Shown: positions 1 to 10,582 of the stretch, piece by piece | How positions within the stretch are numbered: position 1 is the stretch's first letter | How the letters are laid out: every line of letters begins with the position of its first letter | Assembly (NCBI GenBank): GCA_037127255.1 | Contig: JBANSL010000012.1 | Coordinates: forward strand, 19,168,615 to 19,232,614 | Source of the DNA: Persicaria tinctoria | Lineage: Eukaryota; Streptophyta; Magnoliopsida; Caryophyllales; Polygonaceae | Direction: 5' to 3' | Length of the DNA stretch: 64,000 nucleotides | Position numbers and translations under genes: made by a program | Notes under the pieces: generated by a model | Seen by the model: the letters and a program-made list of their open reading frames with translations, nothing else | Databases searched by the model: none | Told to the model about the DNA's origin: nothing

Positions 1-2037
1 ATGGCTTCGGGTTTCCCTGGCGGTGATCCGGGCTTCTACGGTGGTGGAGGGCGATCGATCGGTAACGGTTTCGTGGAGAATAGTCACAACGGCGTCTACA
101 GGTTTCAACAGCAACAGCAACAGCTCGCCGGGAATCCGGGTCAGCAGATCGGGTACCGGAGGCCCGATTTGATGATGATCGGGAAACGGTCGCTGGCGGA
201 GTTTCAGGCTTCCCCTCACGCCGCGCCGCAGAGTTACTTTCAGCAACAGCAGGGCATGGTTGGTGGCGGAGGAGGGGGAGGGTTGTTCTTGAGATCTATG
301 AAGCAGAGGACGGGAGGATTCAACGGCGGCTTCCAAAACCATACCTTGTCTCCGATTTCGCCGCTCTCCCCATCGATTGATCTTTGTTCTCTCTCACAGG
401 AGCATCAATCGCCCTCTCTCTCCTCTGTTTCGTCTCTCTCCACGGCTTCCTCCGCCCGCTACGGCGTCCCTTTCTACCACCACCAACAGCAACAGATTTA
501 CCAGTCGAATAATTCGGCGACTCCGGGCCCGAATTTCAACCCGGGATCGGAGAATAGCAGCCAGATGATGTCTACTCTTCAGGAGCTCGAGAAGCATCTC
601 TTAGACGATGACGACGACCGGATCGGAGGAGGAGACGGAGAAAACGACGCCGTTTCCGCTATCACCAACATCGACTGGTCACAGACTTTCCAGGATCTGA
701 TCTCCCCCACCGCTACCGCCACAGCAACCACAACCGCAACCTCCGCCGTGGCGACGACGGCCAACACCGTATTGCCTTCACCGACGTCATCTTCGTCCTC
801 CTGTTCGTCGTCGAAAACCCCTCCGCCGCCGCTGTTGCTCGCTCCGACGCCGCAGACACCACCGACTGCCAAACCGGCGGAGCTCATCTCGGAGGCGGCG
901 ATGGCGATTGTCGACGGGAAATCGGATGAAATCGCCGAAACCCTTACTCGGTTAGCACAGGTGGCGAGCCCCACCGGCGATCCAGAACAGAGGCTGGCGT
1001 TCCACATGCTCCACGCGCTCCGGTGTCGCGTCTCTCCGGGAGAGAATCCACCTCCGGTCGCTGAACTGTACGGAACCGAACACGTGGCGTCCGTCCAAGC
1101 GCTCTACGACCTCTCCCCCTGCTTCAAGTTCGCTCTTTTGTCCTCCAACTTGCTCATTCTGGACGCCATAGCCTCCACCATGCAAGAGAACGGAGCAGCC
1201 CCCAAAGTGGTTCACATAGTAGATTTCGACGTCGGCCACGGCCGGCAGTACGTCAACCTCCTACGCGCTCTCGTGGAGCGTGCGTCAGAAACGCTTCGCA
1301 GCAACTCTCCACTGGAGCTCAAGATCACGGCTGTCGAAACGGAGGTGAGGGATGACAAGGAGGCTTCGAAGCGCTTGGAAGGGGTGAAAGAGAGCCTCGT
1401 AAGAATCGTGGCGGAGAAAGGCGCGGCCGCGCGGTTTTCGGTGCGGTTCAACTCGGTGGTCTGCCCCGTCGACGAGCTGACCCGCGAGTCGATCGGGTGC
1501 GGGCCCGACGAGACCCTGGTGGCCAACTTCGCCTTCCGGCTCTACCGGGTGCCCGACGAGAGCGTGTCCATGGAGAACTACCGCGACGAGCTCCTCCGCC
1601 GCGTGCGGGCCATGCAGCCGCGGGTGGTGGCGGTGGCGGAGCAGGAGTTGAGCGCGAACACCGCCCCGTTCGCAACCCGAGTGAGCGAATGCTCGGGCTA
1701 CTATGGGGCGTTGTTCGAATCTCTCGAGCTGGCCCGGGAGAGCCCGGACCGGGCCCGGGTAGAGGAGGCCCTGGGACGGAAGGCAGCAAATGCGGTGGCG
1801 TGCGAGGGGCGGGAGCGCGTGGAGCGTTGCGAGGTGCTGGGGAAATGGAGGGCCCGGATGGGGATGGCGGGGTTCAAAACGAAGCCCGTGGGGCGGGGCG
1901 TAGCGGAGTCGATGCGGGCCAACCTGACGAGCCCGGCCCGGGGAGGGAACCCGAACTTCACGGTGAAAGAGGAGAATGGGGGAGTCTGCTTCGGGTGGAT
2001 GGGTAGGACGCTTGCGGTTGCGTCTGCTTGGCGTTAA
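1..2037 (+). CDS. SCL8: GRAS-family transcription factor, SCARECROW-LIKE 8 type
   Basis: A 678-residue open frame runs from an ATG at base 1 to TAA at 2035-2037 with no intron, as is usual for GRAS genes. The N-terminal ~295 residues are low complexity: Gly runs, a Gln run at about 36-41, Ser/Pro stretches and an alternating Thr/Ala block. The C-terminal ~380 residues are a GRAS domain: leucine-rich region with LYDLSPCFKFA, a variant VHIID motif (VHIVD near residues 404-408, followed by FDVGHGRQYVNLLRAL), PFYRE-like region, and the SAW motif ending ASAWR at the very C terminus. The opening MASGFPGG and overall layout match SCL8, a nuclear regulator. This start is preferred because the family opens this way. 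GRAS proteins lack a classical DNA-binding domain and act as nuclear co-regulators; the targets of this one are not known from sequence. No frameshift or missing block is visible, so it is probably functional. The promoter lies outside the window. Confidence 0.93.
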   Translation: MASGFPGGDPGFYGGGGRSIGNGFVENSHNGVYRFQQQQQQLAGNPGQQIGYRRPDLMMIGKRSLAEFQASPHAAPQSYFQQQQGMVGGGGGGGLFLRSMKQRTGGFNGGFQNHTLSPISPLSPSIDLCSLSQEHQSPSLSSVSSLSTASSARYGVPFYHHQQQQIYQSNNSATPGPNFNPGSENSSQMMSTLQELEKHLLDDDDDRIGGGDGENDAVSAITNIDWSQTFQDLISPTATATATTTATSAVATTANTVLPSPTSSSSSCSSSKTPPPPLLLAPTPQTPPTAKPAELISEAAMAIVDGKSDEIAETLTRLAQVASPTGDPEQRLAFHMLHALRCRVSPGENPPPVAELYGTEHVASVQALYDLSPCFKFALLSSNLLILDAIASTMQENGAAPKVVHIVDFDVGHGRQYVNLLRALVERASETLRSNSPLELKITAVETEVRDDKEASKRLEGVKESLVRIVAEKGAAARFSVRFNSVVCPVDELTRESIGCGPDETLVANFAFRLYRVPDESVSMENYRDELLRRVRAMQPRVVAVAEQELSANTAPFATRVSECSGYYGALFESLELARESPDRARVEEALGRKAANAVACEGRERVERCEVLGKWRARMGMAGFKTKPVGRGVAESMRANLTSPARGGNPNFTVKEENGGVCFGWMGRTLAVASAWR

Positions 2038-2287
2038 CTTGCAAGGAATTCTATACTCAAATTATTATTATTATTATAATATAATATATTATAAGTTGAT
2101 TCTTAGTTCTACTTTTATACTATATGGTTTTTTTAATTTATATAATCCTAGTATAATTGTTGATGGTTTAGAGAGAGAGGGGAAAATACCCCCCACCAAA
2201 CTTGAAAATAAACGTGTATTTGGATGCAAAGAAAGACGAATTTTTCGCTTTATTTTTTTTGGTAGTGATAAATTGACAATTCGTGTA

Positions 2288-2293
2288 AATAAA
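2288..2293 (+). terminator. Possible poly(A) signal of the SCL8-like gene
   Basis: AATAAA lies about 250 bp after the stop codon in AT-rich sequence. The placement fits a plant polyadenylation signal, but the hexamer is common in such DNA. Confidence 0.35.
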
Positions 2294-3077
2294 GTATATT
2301 GATTGAATTTATTAATGGGAGGCTCGTAGGAATATGGGGATGGGAATTTTCCCTTTTCTTCCTTAATTTTCGGATATACAATATGATCGATCATGATTTG
2401 GAATTTCATACGCTTGACGTGTCAAAATGTAATCCAATCCAACTGAATAATAATCTTACCAAGAAATTTTGGGATTTAGATGGGACCGACATTTTTTTTA
2501 AAAAAAATCTTGATCAAATTCACATTTTTTTTTGTCACCATAGGTCATTTTTATTAACTAAGGGAGACGTTATGTGACTTTAGTTACACCATTAAAGTCC
2601 TAACAAGCTTCTGACCAAAAAAAAGTCCTAACAAGCAACGTGGAATCAAACATATAGATTAAATAATTTGAATATAAAAGATATCTAAACTTGAAATGTT
2701 TTATTTAATGATGTCTTAACATTAAATAGGTTTTTCTCTTTAAACCAAAAAAGAAAAGAAATTAATAAAGTGCATTAGAAGCGCGGAGAGATCCGACTCT
2801 CCTTTTAACCAAAAAAATATTAAATAGGTTTTCTAACTTGTGGAATTTATAAATGGAATGAAAGGTATTTTTTTATTTAATGAAAATGAAACAAGAAATC
2901 ATATCATGAGATTTATGAGAATATACTCACTCCAATCATAAATATATGATATTTTAGAAGTATTATTTTGATCAATAATGTAAGATTTTTTAGATTTTTC
3001 AGGTGATGGATTAATAATGACTTCTAATTATTTTTGTATTTTTTAACAATTTTGATTGGTTGTAGAGAATAGTGTAA

Positions 3078-3183
<106 letters not shown>

Positions 3184-3411
3184 TTATGAAAAAGTTAGCG
3201 TAATTATGATCATTTTAAACGAGGAATGAATTTTTATTAAAATACGTGTATTACTTGTTAAAAAGTCTTATATTATATATTGAACGAATACAGTATATTG
3301 TTATTAGAGTTAGATTTTTATCCTTTTTCATCCATATATAGGCTATACACCCTTACTATTATTAAACATAACTAAATCTCGATACCAAAATTGGACTTAG
3401 ATTTTTAACCT

Positions 3412-3825
3412 TCCACCTCCTTTGGTCTTCGTTCGGAAGCCTCCACGATTTCTCCTCGCTCTCTCGATCTCGAAGCGTCGCGGTCAAATTCCGCCACCGT
3501 CACGCTCACAACCACCGCCTCGCCGCCACCAACACCCTACTTTCATATTCAAAGGCTTGAAAAACCCTAACCTCACTCTCTTCGACATCTCATCGTCATC
3601 GGAATCTCTCTCATCCACCTTCGTTTGTGCGCTGAAGCCCCACGTCGTTGTGACTCTGTCGTAACTGTGCCTTTGTGTTGCTCCACACCTTCCTTGGTTC
3701 TCCGGCATCTCTATTTTCAGGGTCTACGTTTTGTTCAAGGCTTCAAGCATCTGAGAGTGTTGTCAGGGACTCGGGCATTCTTAGCAAAAGGAAATTGTGC
3801 GTAGTGAGGAGTGAGTCACAATACC
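3412..3825 (+). other. GC-richer unassigned segment upstream of the RTE fragment
   Basis: This stretch is clearly less AT-rich than its surroundings and reads like a transcribed leader rich in CTC and CCG. A short open frame is present but matches nothing I recognise. It may be a captured host fragment or the remnant of a gene into which the RTE LINE inserted. Confidence 0.3.
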
Positions 3826-4400
3826 ATAATAGCAAAAGAGTGTTGGGCGACAAAATCAGAAACGATGCTATTCGAGAAAAGGTAGGAATGGCTAGTATTT
3901 AGGCTAAGTTGCGGGAATTGAGACTCCGATGGTATGGACATGTTCAGAGGAGAGATCCAAATGTGCCAGTGCGTAGGTGTGACAACTTGCCTATCGAAAG
4001 CGTTCGGCGAGGCAGAGGGCGTCCAAAGAAGAGTTGGGGTGAAGTGATTAGACATGATATGACCGCTCCGGGACTCTATGACGAGATGACACGCGATAGG
4101 ATTCAGTGGAGGAGTGCTATCTGAGTCGACGAACGATAGTCGGGGGCAACGTGTCTCGCTCATGCTTCCCTTCTATCTCAACTTCCTTACGTGCATCCTT
4201 TCCATCTTTTCATCTTTGTCCCTTTTGCGTTTTATTCTCTTAATTTTCAGTTTCTAGTGGTGTGCTTTTCTCTTTCCTTTGATGTCCGGTCATGGATCAC
4301 TCGGAAACACCCTCTCTACCTAGTCGGGGCAAGGGTGCGTACATCTCGACCCCCAGACCCTGCTCTGAGCGGGAGATATTGGGTTTGTTGTTGTATTAGG
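3826..4400 (+). mobile_element. RTE-clade LINE, 3'-terminal fragment
   Basis: The plus strand encodes the extreme C terminus of a plant RTE-type LINE polyprotein: an IREKVG-like block, then LRLRWYGHVQRR, VRRCDNLP, RGRGRPKKSWGEVIRHD and RIQWRSAI. This tail follows the reverse transcriptase in that clade. An in-frame TAG at 3900-3902 interrupts it. The 3' end has the CCTCTCTACC / GGGGCAAGGG / CCCCAGACCC sequence shared by RTE LINEs and many plant SINEs, and stops in a short TTG-rich tail near 4385-4400. The endonuclease and nearly all of the reverse transcriptase are absent, so this is a dead 5'-truncated copy. Confidence 0.8.
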
Positions 4401-6519
4401 GGGAAAAATCAACCTTCAAACAATCTTCTTCTTTTGGAAAATATTTTTTAATTAAAATAGTTTAGTCATATTTTAAGCGGATTTTCAATCCTATGTCATT
4501 TTTCTATGCTCTAATGGCATAGGATAAGGAGCCTAATTATGAATGATTTTCCTTAATTTAATTATTTTAGCCTTTTTTAATATTGAATTTTTAGGGTCGA
4601 TACTTCATTTGATAGAGAATCTTTCTCAATTACACTTCTTCGGACATAGGGTAGAAATACCGTATTTTAAATTAGATTCTTAGTTTTTTTTAAGAAATCT
4701 TTTTCAATTAATTTTTTTTATAATAAACTTAAAATATTATCCAAATTTAAGTGTAGTGTGTCTAGTAATAATGCCATGTGTAGTAGGATCTCTGTATATG
4801 TAACTTATCAATCTAACTCATAACTATTTTGGTATATATACCAAAAGATACTGGATTCATAAAAGCTCTAAAAGTTGCAGATAATGTAAAGGACCTAAAG
4901 GTACTTGAATCGGAAATTGATCTTCGATCTATGAATGGGGAGGGTGTGGCTTAAACTCAATTTGCCTAATTCGATGTTGGGACAACACTCAATTGTGGCC
5001 GACTTGTATGGACAGCTATCTTTACCTTATTCGCAATTATGGTAACGGTGGGTCTGTGGGTCCCACCGTACATTTAGAGAGTGAGGGGAGATCAGAGGTA
5101 AATAAACTGTGAGTTGTGACACATCTTAGCCGTTAACCTGCTACGATTATAATTTAATTTAATTTTTAAATTTTGGTAGGGATGGTTCTAATGTTCTTAA
5201 AGGCGTTAGACGCTGAGCGACCACCTATAGCACCTAAACGGACTTAAAATTACGCAAATTTTTTCAATTTAACATTTAGGACATGTCAATTATTCATATA
5301 ATATAGTTAAAATCCATATAAATTTAAATTTGTGGTGTTTAACTAACAATAAAGTAAATAAACGCAAAACTATTCTAAGTCGGACTAATCACATGTCGAG
5401 TTAATTGTTAGGGCTAAACGGGTCTAGGCGGGGTCTAGACGGTGCCTAGACAAATTTACGCCTAAAAACCCACCCAAGCTTAAAAATTTCGAGGTGCCCT
5501 CCCACCCAGCACATAGACGCCGACTATGCGCGATTTTTAGAATACTGAGAGGAACGTTTTTTTTATAAATAAAAGTTATGAATTCAATCTAATATTTATA
5601 GATTTAATTTCATCCAACTTGTCGTTTAAGATGTGTTTAAAGTTTACGTTATAAGATTGGTTTACATCCGATCCCCCTTCTTTCTATATATATTATTGAT
5701 TGATTTCACCATCATCAATTTCCTTATCTTCCCTTCACTTGTACTCCTTTTGGGCTGTTAAGTTGCTGGTTTGCCAAGTTAATTTGTGTAGTTAGTTTTG
5801 TTTGTTCTACTGGAGTATATTCTCTTACAAAAGCTTATCTTCGGTGGGTGTACATGGACTTTTGCACTTAATTAGGTATCCCAATTAACAAATTAAAAAC
5901 TACTAATTAATTTCTTTTTACTGTTTATTTTTTATTGAGGCTATTAAAGGTGATCTCAAATTAATTAAGGGTATTTATATAGGAGTTTTAAGATAAGGGT
6001 AGTTATGGGAGTGCATTTTATATAATTATAACTACTACTTTTCCCGAACCGTGTTTGAGTTTTTTCATAATGTTTTCAATCGAGTTTGATGTCTTAAACT
6101 AATTACTCGACACATCAATTTTCTATTAATATATCATTTTGCTCATGCTTTCTATCATGTCATTTTTTGAAATATTTGGATATCATTGTGAAATCTTTCT
6201 CAAGACGATTAATACTTCAAATTTAACAAAGAATAGTAAATCGACCACTTCCACACTTCTCCTGACATCTACTCTACTTGAAGGCAAATAAAGGAAACAA
6301 TATGGTTTTCGGCCTAAGAAAACTGAGTTCAGATCCTCTATGATACTTTATCTATTACTCATCATATTATACCTCTTAAAATTGGTTAAAATTATAAACC
6401 AATTTGATAACGATTCCTTATGCTTAAAAGTATAAACCTTATATAGCTAAAGAATAAAAAAAAAGATATTTAGTGTGTGTTTTGGATAATTCAATTCCAT
6501 ATTTGATTGGATCCACAAA
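4401..6519. other. Intergenic DNA without recognisable genes
   Basis: AT-rich sequence with no credible open frame. The part at about 5195-5560 differs: it carries GGTCTAGGCGG-like runs also present in the inverted-repeat element at 56420-56515 and 57468-57560, so it is probably a degraded relative of that repeat. Confidence 0.6.
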
Positions 6520-7075
6520 TTGATTTTCATAACCATAATAGATTTCACACCATGCTTGTAAAATAGGCTGCAAAGAATGAATGGTTTATGCTTTTACTCA
6601 TTTTTAAGGCCGTGCGTAATTTAATCGGAGTCCAATTATTCTGCTTTGACCTCTAATAGACTATTTCTTTTTAGATATTTTATTTTGGTATTTGTTATTC
6701 TTATTCTTATTGTATTTAATATTGAAACCTAATTTTCACCGGCATAATATATTTCACACTATGCTTGTGAATTGGGCTGAATAAAATGAATGATTTATAT
6801 TTTTACTTGTTTTAAGGTTGCGTGTATTTTCATGGCAATTCAATTATTCCAAATTGATCTATAATATACGATTTATTTTAAGATGTTTTCACCTTTTATT
6901 ATTCTTATTGTATTCAATATGAAACCTTATTTTACTCGCCATGATATATTTCACACCATACTTGTGAACTGGGTTGAAGAAAATATTTTTTGTTTTGTTT
7001 TTACTCGTCTTAAGGTTGTTTTTGTATTTTTAATCGAGATATGATTATTCTAATTTTACCTCTATTAATTTTCAC
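6520..7075. repeat. Three diverged tandem copies of a ~200 bp unit
   Basis: The landmark TTTCACACCATGCTTGTRA recurs at about 6543, 6752 and 6949, giving spacings near 210 and 198 bp. Each is followed by TTTTACTYRTTTTAAGGY and an AATTATTCYAA block. The copies differ by many substitutions and small indels, so the array is old. Confidence 0.75.
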
Positions 7076-7210
7076 CTTTTAACTAACACAATCTCAATCA
7101 AACCTCAATTTCCAACCTTCAACAGAATGCTTAACTTCACTCAAAGGAACTCATTAAACAAATGCCTTCGATTGAAGCAACCTACCGTGAATAGAATTAG
7201 TTTTCTCAAT

Positions 7211-7995
7211 TCAGTTGAAACATTTGAGCAATGAATCCTCTGAGCAAGAAGCTTTTAATGAGAAGTCATTGAAGCAGCTGATTACACATTGTTGAATTTC
7301 AAGTCCCAATGCTTCTAAGGTAGTCATAGTTGATACCAACAGACCTGGTTTGCTTGTGCAACAAATCTCGATCCGAGTATCTGCATTTCGCCTCACTATA
7401 TCAAACTGCACATAGCAAGTTCCAAACAAAGATCGTAAAATAAAAATTGACCCAAATTTGTCCATAAATAAAAAACCAGCTGACACAACTTTGATGAAGT
7501 CCTCACCAGTAACTCATTTTGTTTTAGGTCTTTGAAGATGCTTCCTCCATTTAAATTTAACTCACTTGAATTTACGTCAATTTCCTCTTGCAGATTGCTA
7601 ATACTTTCTTTTAATTCTTTCATGTAACCTGTTGTATCTCCAAGTATTGATGTTCTGTCCATCTGCTCTTTCAACCAAAGAAAGATCAATCATATAACTA
7701 AAAGTAGGTAGAATTAAAAAATATGAAAAAGAGATAAAGATAAAGAAGGGCAGATAACATCCCAATACCTTGTTAATCTTCGAAACAACCGATCTTAACA
7801 TCGAGAGGCGATCATTCAGCCTCTTCCTTTGCCTCCTCTCAACCATTAGATTCTTGGAAGGTTGTCCTTCAAGCTTCATCTTCTTCTTCTTCTCCATGCA
7901 AAGCTTCATGGTGAAAGGTGGGACTTCCATGGATTGAACAATCTCAACTTTGCATTCAGCAAGGAAGAGAAACATTTGAGGCCAACCCAACATAA
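7211..7995 (-). pseudogene. bHLH93-like transcription factor, C-terminal part (bHLH plus ACT-like domain)
   Basis: Read on the minus strand, exon 1 (to 7769) encodes [19 protein letters not shown] and the rest of a bHLH domain close to the bHLH93/bHLH61 group. A GT donor follows at 7768. Exon 2 starts after CAG at 7662 with [17 protein letters not shown], the second helix. Exon 3 starts after CAG at 7405 with FDIVRRNADTRIEICC, LEALGLEIQQCVISCF and ASCSED, the ACT-like tail. The usual donor after exon 2 (near 7489) reads AAG followed by TTGTG, so the GT is not at the expected place and the frame would shift. The reading stops at 7211 before the usual C-terminal block. Several normally invariant residues are changed, for example Pro to Ser in the SVVPKI motif. 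An intact family member would be a nuclear dimerising regulator; this copy is most likely dead. Confidence 0.85.
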
Positions 7996-8244
7996 CTAAT
8001 GAATGATTTCTACACAACCAGCTGGGGATTTGATACATTTGATGAGATGATGATCCCACCCCCTCCTCTTCCTCTAATTCCTACAGCCGCTTTTGAGTCT
8101 TTCACTTCTCCCATTGGACCCAACTTAGATTGCTCATTCAATGACCTTTATTCACCATTTGATGTGAAATTCACCACACCACCAGATTTGGTTGATGATT
8201 TTAGGCCTTACCACAACCATGGAGATTTCATAGTTTCAATGTGA
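7996..8244 (+). pseudogene. bHLH93-like gene, N-terminal part, inverted
   Basis: Codons from 7999 give [16 protein letters not shown], then AAFESFTSPIGPNLDCSFND and a Pro/Asp-rich stretch ending in TGA at 8242-8244. This matches the acidic N-terminal region of bHLH93-type proteins, which normally lies directly before the part now found at 7211-7995. Here it is on the opposite strand and its 5' end abuts the other half. An in-frame TAA at 7993-7995 sits just before the ATG, so the ATG is probably fortuitous. The simplest reading is an in-place inversion of about 250 bp that broke the gene. Confidence 0.7.
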
Positions 8245-9243
8245 AAGTTCTCAGTTACTTTGTATCTCTCTCAAATTACTTTGCACGAAATCCTTAAAAA
8301 AATATGTGAGAGTTCTCAGTTACTTTCATATCCATCAATTGATACTCCTCAACTTTGAATGTAAAAAAACAATCTCAATCAAATCTTGCTTTCGTATGTG
8401 CTTCTTTACATGAGAGTTCGAGAATACCAAATCTGCTTCTTGAATTTTGGGTTTTTGCTATTTCAATCAAACCCTAATTATTGTAAAATTGTTGATTAAA
8501 ATAGAAATCCCCAAAGTTAACCAACAAAACTCTAATTGACAAAGAAAAAATCAATTGAATTCAAATACTAACCTCCAATTACGCAACTTTGGCCGCTCAC
8601 TGATTGCGCACCGCCTCTACAACAGCAACCCCTAATCAATTATGAGCAAGAAGATAATTATGAGGAAGAACGTGGAACGAAAATCCAATTTCGACTTGTA
8701 ATTGCGAGGAAGCAGTTGAAGGAGAAAACCGATTTCAATTTGGAATTGGTATTAGGAGCAGTTGAATCCATGGAGAGAAGAACGTGGGTGGGGAGAAAGG
8801 CTGAAAATTTGGCTTGGGAGCAGTTCAATCGATGGAGAGAACATGGGTGCGGAGAAAGGCTGAAAATTTGACTTTTAACTTTGCTAAGAGAAGGACACGT
8901 GACGCAAATTTTTACAAAGACATTGCTTATGCAATTATAAGTATAAGGGATGGATGAGGTTTATTTGTTAGTATATACGTAGTATATTTTTTATAGTTAT
9001 TTTTTCTAAAGAAAATCTATATGAAATATGAAATGTCATTGAGTGCTTAGTTAAAGGTATTTTATAAAGATTTTTTTAAATCTATATTTTGGATATTTTT
9101 TAACCGAGGTAATAAGTCGAAATCTCAGACAACATCATTGTCTGAGAAATTGAATGGAAAATGGCTAACGAACAACTCACAAAACCACAACCTCGCATAC
9201 AACAAGAAGGATTTCGGATAGTTATTTGTATATGATTGTTCTT
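8245..9243. other. Intergenic DNA, no gene recognised
   Basis: Holds a short repeat of GTTCTCAGTTACTTT just after the pseudogene (about 8248 and 8312) and the two-copy tandem repeat at 8756-8875. Nothing else coding was seen. Confidence 0.6.
8756..8875. repeat. Two tandem copies of a ~60 bp unit
   Basis: GAGCAGTTSAATC, ATGGAGAGAA and GGAGAAAGGCTGAAAATTTG occur in both 8756-8817 and 8818-8875, with a few substitutions and a small indel. Confidence 0.85.
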
Positions 9244-9472
9244 GTGTGTTTTTTTTTTAATTTTTGGTCGATCTGATTCGTATCATTATGATTAGCTCGT
9301 CTAACGATTTGTCGACTTCTCAAATTAGTAGACAATTTGTTATCTGATATCTCAATTTTTTCCTTAAAAAAAGCGTTATGTAGCATAGTGGAAGAGGGAT
9401 GGAGATCCTAAAATTATAATAAGGGTCACATATAAGGTGGTCAAACATGTGCACCTAAAATTTTATGGAGTA

Positions 9473-9675
9473 AGGGGGGATGTCTGGAGGTCTCGGGTTC
9501 GATCCCTACCTCCGCCCCTTTCCTTGGATTAAAATCCAAGGTTTGCCTTGCTCCTTTCCAGTGGGTCGAGCCGGTCAGCGCAAACAGGTTTACCAGGTGC
9601 GTGGCTCTTGCCGGCTAGGTCACGTACCCGGGGTTTGCCACCAAAGGTGGTTTCCTCGTCATAAAAAAAAAATTG
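9473..9675 (+). mobile_element. tRNA-derived SINE, probably 5'-shortened
   Basis: GGTCTCGGGTTCGATCCC near 9490-9507 holds a polymerase III B-box (GGTTCGATCCC). The body ends in an A run (9663-9672). The 9 bp TATGGAGTA occurs on both sides (9464-9472 and 9676-9684), a target-site duplication. No clear A-box lies upstream inside the element, so the 5' end is probably missing. It is a retroposed element, not a tRNA gene. Confidence 0.85.
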
Positions 9676-9863
9676 TATGGAGTATCTGGTTGTGGCTTTT
9701 TTTTTGTTTGATTTGTATCATGATGATTAGTCTATTTGTTGGTCGCGGTCGGTCTCTTAAATGGTTAGATAATTTATTATTCGATCTCTCAAATTTTTTC
9801 CAAATATAAACATGCATTGTATGTAGCATAGTAGAAGAGGGATTGAGATCCTAAAATTATAAT

Positions 9864-10042
9864 CGGTTTTTCTATCCTATACCCTTAGGGATAAGACTTT
9901 AAATTGGAAAAGATTCCCTACAAAAAAGACAAGCGACCCTAAAAATCTAATTAAAAAAAGGCTAAACTAAATAATTTTTTTTAAAAAAAAAATCAAATTT
10001 AGGGTCTTATCCTATACCCTTCGGGTATGAGATAGAAAAATT
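9864..10042. mobile_element. 179 bp MITE with terminal inverted repeats
   Basis: The left end contains TTTTTCTATCCTATACCC and the right end its imperfect reverse complement. The internal sequence is A/T-rich. The 10 bp AAATTATAAT flanks both sides (9854-9863 and 10043-10052). A 9-10 bp duplication suggests a Mutator-type transposase, but the superfamily is not certain. Confidence 0.75.
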
Positions 10043-10105
10043 AAATTATAATAAGGATCAAATGTACTAATATAGTAATATATTAATGTAGGTGGTCAAA
10101 CATGT

Positions 10106-10577
10106 GCACCACATGTTTGACCCTTTACAAGGGGGTATACTTCTCCTTTGGAAAGACATTCCCTCCACCTTCGGTAGGATTCAACTTATTGCGGTTATGT
10201 ATAGGTTCATTCATTTGGATTACCATGACAATCAAACGAACACAACTATGGCTGTAATCATTGTTTATGTTCCACCAGATAACCGATATAAGAGTGCTTT
10301 TTGGGACTATGTTATTTCTTATGTAGCTAACTTAACTTCTCCATATTGTTTTATGGGCGACTTGAATGACATTTCATGTAGCAGTGACAAACTGGGTGGT
10401 GCTACTCCAGTGTTATCCCGTTTCTCTCGGCTGCACGATTTAAAGACACAACTTAGCCTTACAGATGTGCCTTCGTTTGGTGGCCAATTCACTTGGAGGA
10501 AAAGGAAAGAGGGCCCCTTCAATAGCTTTGCTAAGTTAGATCGTCTCCTCATTCATAGTTCTTGACTCAACTACTTC
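10106..10577 (+). mobile_element. L1 LINE no. 1, first segment: endonuclease domain
   Basis: Codons give GGILLLWKD, VYVPPDNRYKSAFWDYV, FMGDLNDI, DKLGG and SFGGQFTWRKRK followed by KLDRLLIH, the apurinic-type endonuclease of plant L1 LINEs, which nicks the target DNA to prime reverse transcription. The N-terminal gag-like protein and the start of the endonuclease are missing, so the element is 5'-truncated. An in-frame TGA stands at 10563-10565. Gypsy element 1 interrupts the LINE at 10578-10583; it resumes at 17774. Confidence 0.85.
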
Positions 10578-10582
10578 CCAGG

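Larger units (their letters stand above)
9244..10110. repeat. Diverged duplicated segment (copies 9244-9461 and 9691-10110)
   Basis: Both copies show in order RTATCATKATGATTAG, a CTCAAATTTTTTCC-like block, GTAGCATAGTRGAAGAGGGAT, GAGATCCTAAAATTATAAT and GGTGGTCAAACATGTGCACC. The SINE at 9473-9675 separates the copies; the MITE at 9864-10042 interrupts the second one. Confidence 0.75.

Noticed and set aside
377..1961. Several open frames overlapping the SCL8 gene on both strands
   Set aside because: They are GC-rich shadows of the GRAS coding frame and match nothing.
3422..3664. An 80-codon frame upstream of the RTE fragment
   Set aside because: No family resemblance; proline/arginine-rich content follows from base composition.
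9490..9510. Possible tRNA gene (GGTTCGATCCC)
   Set aside because: Only a B-box is present, no cloverleaf, and the unit has an A tail and target-site duplication, so it is a SINE.
9480..9809. A 109-codon frame
   Set aside because: It runs over the SINE and its flank; the SINE structure explains it.
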